NCBI GenBank assembly: GCA_900540255.1
Contig: UQFE01000009.1
Coordinates: 1 to 64,000 of the forward strand
Length of the DNA stretch: 64,000 nt
Direction: 5' to 3'
Origin: an uncultured Clostridium sp.
GTDB lineage: Bacteria; Bacillota; Clostridia; Clostridiales; Clostridiaceae
Shown: in pieces, positions 27,704 through 36,455 of the stretch
How the letters are laid out: every line of letters starts with the position of its first letter
Numbering within the stretch: the stretch's first letter is position 1
Position numbers and translations under genes: made by a program
The notes under the pieces: generated by a model
Database searches by the model: none
What the model was told of the DNA's origin: nothing
What the model saw: only the letters and a program-made list of their open reading frames with translations

Positions 27704-28564
27704 TTAATTAAGTATAATATTTTTACCAATTATTAAACATTTAGAGGTACTACCATGACCTATATCTTCAGTTTTAGCAATAGGTAAATTAGGATTATCT
27801 ATTATTTTTACTAATAATTCTTCAATATTAGGGGAAATGTTGTTTTCTTGCATTTTAGTAAATGTACCTAATAAAATACCACGAACTTTGTTAAATACAC
27901 CCATTTGCTTCAATTGATTAAAAAAAGCTGACATAAGAGCAGCTTCTCCGCCCATGCTTTCTAAAAATAAAATTTTATCTGTAAAGTCAGGCATATATTT
28001 TGTTCCAGCTAATTTTAAAAGGCAACGAATATTACCACCTACAGTTATTCCACTTAAACTTTCACCTTGAATAAATTTATAAGAAAAATTAAATAAATCA
28101 TTTGTATCAGTAAGTAAACTATTACTAAAGTTAGTTAATTGATTTTTGCTATCAGAATAAATAAGATTTCTTATTTGATAAAGATAGACAGGATTATTAG
28201 TTTGGGAATAAACACTATTTAAAACAGTAGTTAAATCACTATAGCCAAATATAGGCTTAGGATTTTTAGCTATAAATTCATAATCTAAGTAATCTAAAAC
28301 TTCATTTGCTAAATCACCGCCAGAAATATCAAATATGGCTTTTATTTTAGGATTTTTATATAAATCCATAAAAGCTTTTCCTTTATCTTTTGACGAGCCA
28401 TTAAAGGGTAGATTAATTGAATAAATATATTCACTTAAAATAGGATTTAGCCCTAAATCTTTCAATGTTTTAATAAGAAGTTCAATTTGAGGTTTATTTA
28501 ATAATGGCTGTCCATTAGAACAAGCAACAATAGCAATATTATCATTTATATTTAGTAAAGACAT
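27704..28564 (-). CDS. LD-carboxypeptidase (S66 family, MccF-like)
   Basis: The protein has 286 residues. S66 signatures are FDISGGDLANEVLDYLDY, GYSDLTTVLN with the nucleophilic Ser, ITVGGNIRCL, LFLESMGGEA with the Glu, and DIGHGS with the catalytic His. The family cleaves the L-Lys/D-Ala bond in peptidoglycan tetrapeptides or, in MccF, inactivates microcin C. Which role applies is not evident; cell-wall recycling is the default. It is transcribed alone. Confidence 0.85.
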   Translation of the reverse strand: MSLLNINDNIAIVACSNGQPLLNKPQIELLIKTLKDLGLNPILSEYIYSINLPFNGSSKDKGKAFMDLYKNPKIKAIFDISGGDLANEVLDYLDYEFIAKNPKPIFGYSDLTTVLNSVYSQTNNPVYLYQIRNLIYSDSKNQLTNFSNSLLTDTNDLFNFSYKFIQGESLSGITVGGNIRCLLKLAGTKYMPDFTDKILFLESMGGEAALMSAFFNQLKQMGVFNKVRGILLGTFTKMQENNISPNIEELLVKIIDNPNLPIAKTEDIGHGSTSKCLIIGKNIILN

Positions 28565-28686
28565 AATATTCTCCTTTAATTAAATTAGTTTATATTATAG
28601 TATCACTCATGATTATAAACTTCAAATTGGGATTTTAAGCAATATATACATTTAATTAGAATAATATTTAGGGGAGGGGATTTTAT

Positions 28687-29385
28687 GTGGTTAAGGAAAT
28701 AGTTATATACTTAGAGGATTTAAATTTTATTTCAATTTTTTTAAGAGTTTTAATGGCAGTTATTTTTGGAGGAATAATTGGATATGGAAGAGAGCGAGAA
28801 AAAAGGCCTGCAGGTCTTAGAACACATATACTTGTGTCTGTTGGAGCAACACTTGCAATGATAACTAATATATATTTACATAAGATATATAATGGGGAAA
28901 CAGATTTATCAAGACTAGGAGCTCAAGTTATAAGTGGAATTGGTTTTTTAGGTGCTGGAACTATTATAGTAACAGGTAAAAACAAAGTAAGGGGATTAAC
29001 AACTGCAGCAGGGCTTTGGGCATGTGCATGTATGGGATTAGCAATAGGTGCTGGATTTTATTCAGGAGCAATTATTGGCTGTTTAGTAATTGCAGCAGTT
29101 ACTGTAGCACTTGCTAATCTTGATAGGAAAATTAATAGAAAGTCTCGAAATATAACTTTATATATTCTTGTTAACTCAACAAAGGCAGTTTCTAATTTAT
29201 TAAAAGAAATACAAAGTAAAAATATAAAAATACGTGATATAGAAATAAGTAATAATAATGTAACATCTAATGAGATAATAGGTATTTTAATTGGACTTAA
29301 GATATCAAGAGATGTATGTCCTAGGAATTTTATAGAATCTATTAGCAATAAAGATGAAGTTATTTTTTTTCAGGAAATAAACTAA
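28687..29385 (+). CDS. MgtC/SapB-family membrane protein
   Basis: The 232-residue protein has five hydrophobic helices in the first 145 residues and the family motifs GGIIGYGREREKRPAGLRTH, SGIGFLGAGTI and GLTTAAGLWACACMGLAIGAG, followed by a small ACT-like cytoplasmic tail. MgtC-type proteins act in low-Mg2+ growth or control of ATP synthase in some bacteria. The role in clostridia is not established. The start is a GTG at 28687 after AGGGGAGG; the overlapping ATG is out of frame. Confidence 0.85.
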   Translation: MVKEIVIYLEDLNFISIFLRVLMAVIFGGIIGYGREREKRPAGLRTHILVSVGATLAMITNIYLHKIYNGETDLSRLGAQVISGIGFLGAGTIIVTGKNKVRGLTTAAGLWACACMGLAIGAGFYSGAIIGCLVIAAVTVALANLDRKINRKSRNITLYILVNSTKAVSNLLKEIQSKNIKIRDIEISNNNVTSNEIIGILIGLKISRDVCPRNFIESISNKDEVIFFQEIN

Positions 29386-29475
29386 TTAAAAAGGTATTAT
29401 TAATTAAGATAAAGAATAAGTTATTTGTATTGTAATATTAATTAATCTAAATTATTTTAATTTATAGGAGAATAA

Positions 29476-30474
29476 ATGAGAGTTATGAAATTAGCAGTTA
29501 TTGGGTCTGGTATGATTGTAAATGAGTTTTTAAGCATAGTTCCGTATTTAAATAATATTAAAATTAATGGGATTTATGGCAGGAAAAAAAGTTATGAAAA
29601 ATTAAATAAGATAAAAAAACAAAATAATATTAAAAATATATTTTATAATTATGAAGAATTGCTTAAAAGTGATATAGATACTGTATATATAGGTTTACCT
29701 AATAATCTTCATTTTGAATTTTCAAAGAAAGCTTTAGAAGCTAATAAAAATGTTATAGTTGAAAAACCAATAACATCAAATTATAAAGAAGCTAAAATAT
29801 TAAGTGATTTAGCAAGAAAAAGAGGATTGTTTATTTTTGAAGCAATTACAACATTATATTTGCCTAATTATTTAAAAATAAAAAAATTAATTTCCAAATT
29901 AGGTGAAATAAAAATAGTTGAATGCAATTACTCTCAATATTCAAGTCGATATGATGATTTTAAGAAAGGAAAAGTATTGCCTGTATTTGATCCTAAGTTT
30001 TCTGGAGGAGCATTGATGGATTTAAATATATATAATATCCATTATATAGTTGGATTATTTGGAAGGCCTAAAAATGTTGAGTATTATCCTAATATAGAAA
30101 GAGGGATAGATACATCAGGAATATTAGTTTTAGATTATGATAAATTTAAATGTGTTTGTATTGGCTCTAAGGAATGTAAGGCACCAATTTATAATAATAT
30201 TCAAGGAGATAAGGGATGTATATATCAAGATAATCCAACAAATAAATGTGAAAGATTTGAATTGTTACTGAATAATGAAGAAAGTAAGATTATAAATGAA
30301 AATAATTATAGGAATAGAATGATTTATGAATTTATAGAATTTGAAAAAATGATAAGTAGTAATGATTTAAATAGATGTTTTCAATTATTAGATCATAGTT
30401 TAATTGTAAGTGAGGTTCAAACTGTAGCTAGAAAGAAGTCTGGAATTAAATTTGCAGCTGATGATTTGTATTAA
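29476..30474 (+). CDS. Gfo/Idh/MocA-family oxidoreductase
   Basis: The 332-residue protein has an N-terminal NAD(P)-binding Rossmann fold (LAVIGSGMIVNEFLS), the family motif VIVEKPITSN near 95-104, and a C-terminal substrate domain with LMDLNIYNIHY at the usual catalytic D-x3-H position. The substrate is probably a sugar or inositol derivative but is not evident. It is the last chromosomal gene before the integrated element; a terminator and the left attachment repeat follow. Confidence 0.85.
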   Translation: MRVMKLAVIGSGMIVNEFLSIVPYLNNIKINGIYGRKKSYEKLNKIKKQNNIKNIFYNYEELLKSDIDTVYIGLPNNLHFEFSKKALEANKNVIVEKPITSNYKEAKILSDLARKRGLFIFEAITTLYLPNYLKIKKLISKLGEIKIVECNYSQYSSRYDDFKKGKVLPVFDPKFSGGALMDLNIYNIHYIVGLFGRPKNVEYYPNIERGIDTSGILVLDYDKFKCVCIGSKECKAPIYNNIQGDKGCIYQDNPTNKCERFELLLNNEESKIINENNYRNRMIYEFIEFEKMISSNDLNRCFQLLDHSLIVSEVQTVARKKSGIKFAADDLY

Positions 30475-30516
30475 ATAAAGTATTAAAATTGTAATTGGTA
30501 AGTTAAATAAAAAAAT

Positions 30517-30560
30517 AAAGGCATTGATTTTACTAAATTTAAGTAATATCAATGCTTTTA
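30517..30560. terminator. Terminator next to the left attachment site
   Basis: GCATTGAT (30521-30528) pairs with ATCAATGC (30548-30555), extended by TACT/AGTA, with A and T runs outside. It resembles the terminator at 43391-43438 in layout and sequence. It may be the original terminator of tRNA-Leu before the element inserted. Confidence 0.75.
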
Positions 30561-30572
30561 TTAATGTTAGAT

Positions 30573-30602
30573 ATATAAAATTGGTGCCGGCAGTGGGAAT
30601 CG
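30573..30602. repeat. Left attachment site
   Basis: Thirty bases identical to 43446-43475, containing GGTGCCGGCAGTGGGAATCG from the 3' end of tRNA-Leu. The match ends abruptly at 30603. Confidence 0.92.
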
Positions 30603-30706
30603 TAAAGGTATTTTTTTAATAATTTTTATTAATACTTAAAATGTACTATTATCAACGCTTTAGAGGGGTTAATCACTAGATGGTTTTTAATATTTTTTAC
30701 CGAAGA

Positions 30707-30761
30707 AGTGGGAAAGATAGTGGGAAAAATAGTGGGAAACTTTTTTAGATTTAGTGGGAAA
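30707..30761. repeat. Four AGTGGGAAA repeats, probable integrase arm sites
   Basis: AGTGGGAAA occurs at 30707, 30719, 30731 and 30753; the first three are exactly 12 bp apart. The same 12-bp-spaced pair lies just inside the other end (43361, 43373). The attachment core itself contains AGTGGGAA. Confidence 0.7.
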
Positions 30762-30786
30762 ATAAAATAGACTATATAGTGATAGT

Positions 30787-31965
30787 CTATTTAAACATAC
30801 TATTGATTTTTTCATATTCTTTAAGATTTTTTTCTTTATTAATTTCAGCATATATTTTCATAGTAACATTTATATCAGCATGACCAACCCAATCCATTAC
30901 AGTTTTAATATTAATATCATTGCTTATACAGTTAGTTATAAATATATGTCTTAAGCTATGGTAATTTATATCTGCTTCTATATCAGCACGTTTTAATGCT
31001 GATTTCAATCTTCTATTAGGTTGTTTATTATCTATGTATTCGCCATGCTCTTTACAAAAGATTAATTTATTATCAAAATATACATCACCATATTTTAATT
31101 TATTTTCTTTATTCTTTTTAATAATTCCTTTAAGAATTGGCACAAGCATAGAAGGAAATGGAACTTCTCTTATACTTGTTTTAGTCTTTGGTATAGTTAC
31201 TCTATTCTCATATATTCTTTTATTATCTTTAGTTAATTCACCGGTCCATACTAATTTTACTGATTTATTTATATTGATTAATCTATTATCGAAGTCTATA
31301 TCCTTTTCTTGTAGTGCCATAGCTTCTCCTAGTCGCATACCACACATTAAGCCTAGTAATATTATTCCTTCGCATTTATCGCCTTGTAGAGCCTTTATAA
31401 GGTCTTGTTGTTCTTTTTCTGTTATATAGTTTATTTTCTCTTCAATAACTTCATGAGTTTTAGGATATACTATACCAGTTACAGGATTAGATTTAATTTT
31501 ATTTATTGATACAGCATATTTAAAGCAATTACTTAAAACTTTGTTTAAGTTCTTAACTTGATTAATAGTATGATTTTCTAGCAATTTATTAGTTATTTTT
31601 TGCAAATATAAAGTATCTATATTAGTTAATTTAGCACTATTTAAGTTTTTAGTAGGCTTTATGTAGTTTCTATATATTCCTTCAATTCTATCAAATGTAG
31701 AAGCCTTTAACTCTTGTTTTTTAATATTCCATAACCATTCATAAAAGAAATTACCTAAAGTAGAATTATCACTATGAACTGTATTACTTTCCTGGAACGC
31801 TTTTAATTTTTCTTTAGCTTCTTTTTGAGTTTTACCGTAAATATCTTTTCTTAATTGTTTTCCGGTTAAAGGATCATAGCCAGTGGTAATAGTAATACGC
31901 CAATACTTTACACCATTTTTAACTATCCACTTAGCAGAACCTTCTCCATTAGTCCTCTTTGCCAT
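30787..31965 (-). CDS. int: Tyrosine recombinase (phage integrase)
   Basis: The 392-residue integrase has three parts. An N-terminal AP2-like arm-binding domain (about 10-60, KYWRITITTGYDPLTGKQLR) is followed by a core-binding SAM-like domain (about 65-165). The catalytic domain has Arg211 (GMRLGEA), Lys262, His336-x-x-Arg339 (HSLRH), His362 (GHADINVT) and Tyr372. All catalytic residues are intact, so it should be active. It is transcribed toward the left end, and the arm repeats and attachment site lie just beyond its stop. It resembles Tn916/phage integrases of Gram-positive bacteria. Confidence 0.95.
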   Translation of the reverse strand: MAKRTNGEGSAKWIVKNGVKYWRITITTGYDPLTGKQLRKDIYGKTQKEAKEKLKAFQESNTVHSDNSTLGNFFYEWLWNIKKQELKASTFDRIEGIYRNYIKPTKNLNSAKLTNIDTLYLQKITNKLLENHTINQVKNLNKVLSNCFKYAVSINKIKSNPVTGIVYPKTHEVIEEKINYITEKEQQDLIKALQGDKCEGIILLGLMCGMRLGEAMALQEKDIDFDNRLININKSVKLVWTGELTKDNKRIYENRVTIPKTKTSIREVPFPSMLVPILKGIIKKNKENKLKYGDVYFDNKLIFCKEHGEYIDNKQPNRRLKSALKRADIEADINYHSLRHIFITNCISNDINIKTVMDWVGHADINVTMKIYAEINKEKNLKEYEKINSMFK

Positions 31966-32399
31966 TCTGAATACCTCTTTCTATTTATCAATATAATTTA
32001 TACTTCAAAATTTAAAATGCTTATATAAGCTAATATTATATTAAAATATGACCCGGCAAAACACCGGCTCAGTTTAAATTAAAATTGGATTTTAGGTAAC
32101 TAAAAGTAACCTCGAACTTTAAATATAAAGTGGTTTTCTCCACAGGTGGAGAAATTATTTTCTTTTCCCAACAACTTGGGAATAATTTTATTTTTACAAA
32201 TAGCGAATCACGATTTACTCAAAGGTAAGTTATTGTTGAGCGATTTAAGTTAAGTAGTTACTATTTACGTTTTTAAAGTAACTACTTTTCTTTTTATCCA
32301 TTCTTTAAAACTTATCACCAAATTAGTTTTGAGTTTAAGCAACTACTTTGTTATCATTTTTGAATTTCTTTTGAAAGTAAATATTTAAGAGTATCGTGT
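31966..32399. other. 434-bp noncoding region with a run of stem-loops
   Basis: No ORF is seen. Consecutive inverted repeats are AGGTAACT/AGTAACCT (near 32094), TTTCTCCA-cagg-TGGAGAAA, TTCCCAA-caac-TTGGGAA, and AGTAGTTAC/GTAACTACT (32252-32288, followed by TTTCTTTTT on the plus strand). CCGG arms at 32052-32070 make a weaker one. It lies between the repressor and integrase genes and could be a replication origin, a packaging or attachment region, or a regulatory RNA. Confidence 0.6.
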
Positions 32400-32951
32400 T
32401 TATTTACAGGTATCAGTTTTGTTATTTTCATATAATTTATCAAGTAATATATTAATTTGTTTTTTGTGAATTTCGTAATTATGTTTTTCTGTATTAATAT
32501 CTATATCTAACAAATTTGAATTATCAGTATTTGTTTTAAGTATCTTTATTTGCCATATTTGTCTGTATAAATCATGAATAATAGTTAATGTCTCGATATC
32601 TTTATTACGTACAAAGTTGTTAATTGTTAAATACATAGTATCTACTATATTTCTTGTTAATTTTGCGAAATCTTTATCAGTGTTATCAGTTAGTTGTATA
32701 AGGTCTACAATATCATTTTGCATAATTTGACTATCGAATCTTTTAAAGTTAGAGTACCCTAGAATATAATCTATTTGAACATTTAAGGCAGTAGCTAATT
32801 TTTCGATGGTATCAATTTTAGGAATTCTTTCTCCTCTCTCATACTTATTTAGTGCAGATAAAGAAACGTTGCTTTTAGTGGCTAATTGTTGTTGAGTGAA
32901 TTTTTTTTCAATTCTTAATTTTCTTATATTATTTCCAATATTATTATCCAT
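32400..32951 (-). CDS. CI-like XRE-family repressor
   Basis: The 183-residue protein has an N-terminal helix-turn-helix (IRKLRIEKKFTQQQLATKSN through LSALNKYERGERIPKIDTIE, residues 8-60) and a helical C-terminal part without the Ser-Lys peptidase motif of LexA/CI proteins. Induction therefore does not look like classic RecA-stimulated self-cleavage. It is divergent from a Cro-like gene across a region with three matching operators, so it is the likely lysogeny or maintenance repressor. Confidence 0.85.
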   Translation of the reverse strand: MDNNIGNNIRKLRIEKKFTQQQLATKSNVSLSALNKYERGERIPKIDTIEKLATALNVQIDYILGYSNFKRFDSQIMQNDIVDLIQLTDNTDKDFAKLTRNIVDTMYLTINNFVRNKDIETLTIIHDLYRQIWQIKILKTNTDNSNLLDIDINTEKHNYEIHKKQINILLDKLYENNKTDTCK

Positions 32952-32999
32952 AGTTTAGTCCTCCTTATTTTCTATTATAATCACAAAAATATAAAAAGT

Positions 33000-33067
33000 A
33001 CACACATTTGTGCTTGACACGCACATTTGTGTGTAGTAATATAAAACCAACAAGCACAAATGTGTGT
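33000..33067. promoter_or_regulatory. Divergent control region: three operators and early promoter
   Basis: O1 ACACACATTTGTGC (33000-33013), O2 GCACATTTGTGTGT (33021-33034) and O3 GCACAAATGTGTGT (33054-33067) are variants of one near-palindrome; O3 is the exact reverse complement of O1. A consensus rightward promoter TTGACA (33014-33019), 17 bp, TAATAT (33037-33042) has O2 in its spacer and O3 just after the start point. A leftward TATAAT at 32974-32979 would serve the repressor, with O1 near its -35. Confidence 0.85.
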
Positions 33068-33084
33068 AAAAAGGTGGTGAACTA

Positions 33085-33285
33085 ATGGGATTAAAATTAA
33101 AACTAAAAAGAATAGAAAAAGGTTTTAAGCAATGTGAGTTAGCAGAAAAAATTGGAGTTTCAAGATACTCATTATCAGCCTTAGAGAGAGGAAAAGTAAA
33201 GAATCCTAATTTAGAAGTGATTAAAAAAATATCTGAAATACTTGAAACTCCAGTACAAGAGTTATTCTTTAATGATAATGAATAA
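33085..33285 (+). CDS. Cro-like XRE regulator
   Basis: The 66-residue protein is almost entirely one helix-turn-helix domain (LKLKRIEKGFKQCELAEKIG, SRYSLSALERGK) ending PVQELFFNDNE. It is the first gene of the rightward early transcript, directly after operator O3, with AAGGTGGTG as ribosome-binding site. By position and size it plays the Cro role opposite the CI-like repressor. Confidence 0.85.
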   Translation: MGLKLKLKRIEKGFKQCELAEKIGVSRYSLSALERGKVKNPNLEVIKKISEILETPVQELFFNDNE

Positions 33286-33311
33286 AAGTAGTATCTGTTA
33301 AGTCGATACCT

Positions 33312-33502
33312 AAAATCGGCATAAACGATTTTGACAATTTAAATTTGAATTGTCAGATAAGAATTATATGCATATCTAAAAATTTTCGCTATAAGTTGCG
33401 AAAATAAATCATATCAAAAAGACACTACAGAGTAAGACATAAGTAAAGTGCAATACTTTATAAAAATAGGACAAGCTCCACTATAAAATCATACTACAGT
33501 GG
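33312..33502 (+). other. Array of five small perfect hairpins
   Basis: AAAATCG/CGATTTT (33312-33332), TGACAATT/AATTGTCA (33332-33355), TTTTCGC/GCGAAAA (33383-33404), TAAAGT/ACTTTA (33444-33460) and CCACT/AGTGG (33478-33502) follow one another between the Cro-like and excisionase-like genes. No ORF is present. They lie downstream of the early promoter, so they would be in its RNA. Confidence 0.6.
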
Positions 33503-33554
33503 TTCTAAGTAGATGTATTGGAAAAGGTTAATATTAAATTATGGAGGGGATAAC

Positions 33555-33788
33555 ATGGAACAATTACAAGAGCAAAATAAAAAGATACAAGAATATAGAA
33601 GAAAAGTTTTAGAAAAAACTTGTACACCAAGAGAGCTTGCAGAAGCATGGGGAATTTCATATACAAAGGTTTTAAGATTAGCAAGGATAGAAGGAGCTCC
33701 AGTATTAAGATTTGGTAGAGATATTCGATTTGTACTATCAAAGTTAGATGATTTTTTAGAAGAACATATAGGAGAAAATTTGTTATAG
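33555..33788 (+). CDS. Excisionase-like HTH protein
   Basis: The 77-residue protein has a MerR/excisionase-type winged helix: CTPRELAEAWGISYTKVLRL followed by ARIEGAPVLRFGRDIRFVLS KLDDFL, the HTH_17 pattern. The start is the ATG at 33555 with GGAGGGG upstream; the longer frame has no site. In such elements this gene usually assists excision or regulates early genes. Confidence 0.8.
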   Translation: MEQLQEQNKKIQEYRRKVLEKTCTPRELAEAWGISYTKVLRLARIEGAPVLRFGRDIRFVLSKLDDFLEEHIGENLL

Positions 33789-33803
33789 AAAGGTAGTAAA
33801 GGT

Positions 33804-33905
33804 ATGAGTATTAAGATATTAAGTTTATATATAGAAAATTGTAAGAGTATGGACAAAGAACCTTCGTGGGAAGGATTAAGGCTATTTAATAAGGTGTTTA
33901 AGTAG
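33804..33905 (+). CDS. Short ORF, 33 residues
   Basis: ATG at 33804 to TAG at 33905 encodes MSIKILSLYIENCKSMDKEP and 13 more residues. It lies 15 bp after the excisionase-like gene, and its stop overlaps the ribosome-binding site of the next gene, as in tightly packed phage operons. There is no known family; a chance ORF is possible. Confidence 0.45.
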   Translation: MSIKILSLYIENCKSMDKEPSWEGLRLFNKVFK

Positions 33906-33914
33906 GTGGTAAAC

Positions 33915-34724
33915 TTGAATACTCCTTATCATAAAATAGATTCAAGAATACTTGAATATGACATAGACAGTGTAGAGTTTAAGTTTGGTATGTGGATAAC
34001 CAAAAAAGAATTTGGACAAAGATTAAATCAAAATAAACCATTACCTAAAGGACAGTTTTTTATGAGTGTTAGAGTTGTTGCTAAAGATATAGAAATCACT
34101 GAAATGATTGCTAGAAGATTAATAAAACAATTTATAAAGCTAGATATTATAAGGCTTGTATCAAGTTCTAAGAATCCAAAACAAGGGTCAATTTATGAGT
34201 ATTTAGTGCAGATTGAAAACAACACAGTAGAAAACATAGTAATAACACAGTATGAACACAGTAAAAGTGAGGAAACAAAAGGCTTTGACTATGATAAACA
34301 ACATAGTAACAACACATATGATAACACAGTAGATAACACATCTAAAAAGAAAAATAAAAGAAAAGAAAATATATATAATATTATTTTTGATTTTTGGATT
34401 AGTAAAAATATTAAAAAGCATAGAAACCTAACTAAAGAAATGAAACAGGCTATAGATAAAGCAATAAAGGATTATTCTGAAAATGAAATATTAGAAGCTA
34501 TTAATAATTATAGCGTTATGTATAATGATTCAGCGTATCAATGGTGTAATTATCAATGGGGGTTAAATGAATTTTTAGTTAGAAATGATAAAGATGGAAT
34601 AAGACAAATAGGTATGTTTTTAAATGAGGGTAGTAAGTATTTGAATTATTTATCCTGGAAATCAAAGAATAAATCAAATAATGATACAAGCATAGATTTT
34701 GATGATGAAAGATATATTATTTAA
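33915..34724 (+). CDS. Phage replisome organizer-like protein
   Basis: About 269 residues from a TTG with TAGGTGG upstream (an in-frame GTG at 33906 lies inside that site). The N-terminal half looks like a winged-helix DNA-binding domain (KEFGQRLNQNKPLPKGQFFM, later ITEMIARRLIKQFIKLDIIR). A low-complexity Asn/Thr/Lys linker leads to a C-terminal domain (HRNLTKEMKQAIDKAIKDYS, then YQWCNYQWGLNEFLVRND) seen in Firmicute phage replication initiators. It is followed 18 bp later by the helicase, fitting an initiator-helicase pair. Confidence 0.75.
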   Translation: MNTPYHKIDSRILEYDIDSVEFKFGMWITKKEFGQRLNQNKPLPKGQFFMSVRVVAKDIEITEMIARRLIKQFIKLDIIRLVSSSKNPKQGSIYEYLVQIENNTVENIVITQYEHSKSEETKGFDYDKQHSNNTYDNTVDNTSKKKNKRKENIYNIIFDFWISKNIKKHRNLTKEMKQAIDKAIKDYSENEILEAINNYSVMYNDSAYQWCNYQWGLNEFLVRNDKDGIRQIGMFLNEGSKYLNYLSWKSKNKSNNDTSIDFDDERYII

Positions 34725-34742
34725 AAAAATGAGGTGTAAGAA

Positions 34743-36074
34743 ATGGTAAGACAAGAATTAATAACATTAGAGCAAGAGGTTTTAGGTGGTCCTATAATAG
34801 ATAACTCTTTATATCATCACTTAAAAGAGAATGTTAAAGAAAGGATGTTTGTGGTTCCAGAGCATAAAGAAATATTTAAATTGGTAAGTGGAATGTTTGA
34901 AAAAGGGATGGAAGTAAGTGTAACAGATATATTGGTATATGCTGATAAAAATACAGCTCAAATGGGAGGAACAAGCTATATAGCTGAAATAGTAAGTAGT
35001 ACTGTTAATAATAGAGCATATCCTCAAAAAATTAAATTTCTTGTAGATGAATATAGAAAAAGAATGATAAAAGAATCATATACAAGAGTGATAAACTCTA
35101 ATACAGTTGACGAAATGATAGATATTACGAAAAAAACATTAGAAAATGTATATAAATGTGAAATGCCTAAAGATCTTGATACTGAATCGATATATAACAA
35201 TTATTTGATTGAAATAGAAAACTATAATAAATCACAAGGATTCAAAAGTAATTTTTATAGTTTAGATGAAATAGTAGGTAAATTTCAAAGGGGAAGACTT
35301 ATAACAGTATTTGCAAGAAGTGGAGTAGGTAAAAGTACATTTGCGATACAAACTGCTTCAAATATGGTTATACAAGGTAATAGAGTTGTTTATGGAAGTG
35401 GAGAAATGTCTGTAAAGGAAGTCTTAGACAAAATATCTTCTAGTAAGTTAAATATAAAGCATTCTAAATTTACGGGAAATACATTGACTAGAGAAGAAAA
35501 AGATAAGGTAAATAGTTTAATGGTTAAGTTAATGGAAAATAGATTTTATATAACCAATGAAACTGATATAAATAAGTTTTTAAATGAAGTTAGATTGTAC
35601 AAGTTAAAAAATGGCTTAGATGTACTATTTGTTGATTATGTAAACAAGTATGTAACTGGTATAAGTGGAATTACATTAACTGAAAAAATAGGACAAGTTA
35701 CAAGTATTTTAAAAGAGTTTGCATTAAAAGAAAAAGTATGTGTAGTGTTATTAGCACAAGCAAATAGAAAGTCAGATGGCAATTTAAATTTAGAGTATTA
35801 CGAGAAATTGGAAGTTAATGATATACAAGATAGTGCGAGAATAGAGCAAGATAGCGATCAAGTAATTGCATTGTATAGAAATATAAAATTAGATAATCCA
35901 CAAATAAGAGAAAATTTAAATAAAGAAGGAAAATTAGATTACAACTCTAAAAAAGCTGAAAAAAATCCAAATTGTATAAACTTAACTGTATTAAAAAATA
36001 GACATGGGAAAAAAGGAACAATAGCTTTAAATTGGGACGGAGATTATTCAAGAATAAGTAACTTCATGAGATAA
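34743..36074 (+). CDS. Replicative DnaB-type helicase
   Basis: The 443-residue protein has a DnaB N-terminal helical domain (LITLEQEVLGGPIIDNSLYH) and a RecA-like ATPase with Walker A ARSGVGKST near 193-201, Walker B LDVLFVDYV, an LLAQANRKSD segment and the DSARIEQDSDQVIALYR arginine-finger region. All motifs are intact. It unwinds DNA at the element's replication fork, loaded by the preceding organizer protein. Length is normal. Confidence 0.9.
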   Translation: MVRQELITLEQEVLGGPIIDNSLYHHLKENVKERMFVVPEHKEIFKLVSGMFEKGMEVSVTDILVYADKNTAQMGGTSYIAEIVSSTVNNRAYPQKIKFLVDEYRKRMIKESYTRVINSNTVDEMIDITKKTLENVYKCEMPKDLDTESIYNNYLIEIENYNKSQGFKSNFYSLDEIVGKFQRGRLITVFARSGVGKSTFAIQTASNMVIQGNRVVYGSGEMSVKEVLDKISSSKLNIKHSKFTGNTLTREEKDKVNSLMVKLMENRFYITNETDINKFLNEVRLYKLKNGLDVLFVDYVNKYVTGISGITLTEKIGQVTSILKEFALKEKVCVVLLAQANRKSDGNLNLEYYEKLEVNDIQDSARIEQDSDQVIALYRNIKLDNPQIRENLNKEGKLDYNSKKAEKNPNCINLTVLKNRHGKKGTIALNWDGDYSRISNFMR

Positions 36075-36090
36075 AGAGGTAATATTTATT

Positions 36091-36303
36091 ATGACACTAG
36101 AGGAGATAGAACAATTAGAGGTAGAATTGAATAAAGCAAAAACAGAAACCTTATTAAATGCTATTGATATATATAGAAATGAGAAAGGTATGGAAGAATT
36201 AAAAAAAGATGTCATGAAGGGGATTATAGAAGTATTTAACAATAGTTTTAGAATGTTAGAGATGTTAAAAAAGGAATGTAAAGAGAATGGAGAAGAGCAA
36301 TAG
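36091..36303 (+). CDS. Small acidic helical protein, unknown
   Basis: The 70-residue, Glu/Lys-rich protein (MTLEEIEQLEVELNKAKTET...) is likely coiled coil. It follows the helicase by 16 bp with AGAGGTAA as the site, and its 3' end overlaps the next small gene by 17 bp. It is of phage-early type with no recognised family. Confidence 0.65.
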   Translation: MTLEEIEQLEVELNKAKTETLLNAIDIYRNEKGMEELKKDVMKGIIEVFNNSFRMLEMLKKECKENGEEQ

Positions 36304-36436
36304 CGAAGAGTTAGAAAATAAAGTTTTAGAGATAGGCGAAAAGTATAAAAATGCAGACAAGCCTACCAAAATAGAAGTCGGAAAGATAATGTTAGGTAAA
36401 AGAAGAAAATTTAAAAAGAAAAAAGCTTATAGATAA
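36287..36436 (+). CDS. Small basic protein, 49 residues, unknown
   Basis: ATG at 36287 to TAA at 36436; AAGGAATG precedes it. The product ends in a cluster of Lys and Arg (GKRRKFKKKKAYR), suggesting nucleic-acid binding. It overlaps the preceding gene in another frame. Confidence 0.55.
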   Translation: MEKSNSEELENKVLEIGEKYKNADKPTKIEVGKIMLGKRRKFKKKKAYR

Positions 36437-36455
36437 TACCAATATCTATAAGCAA

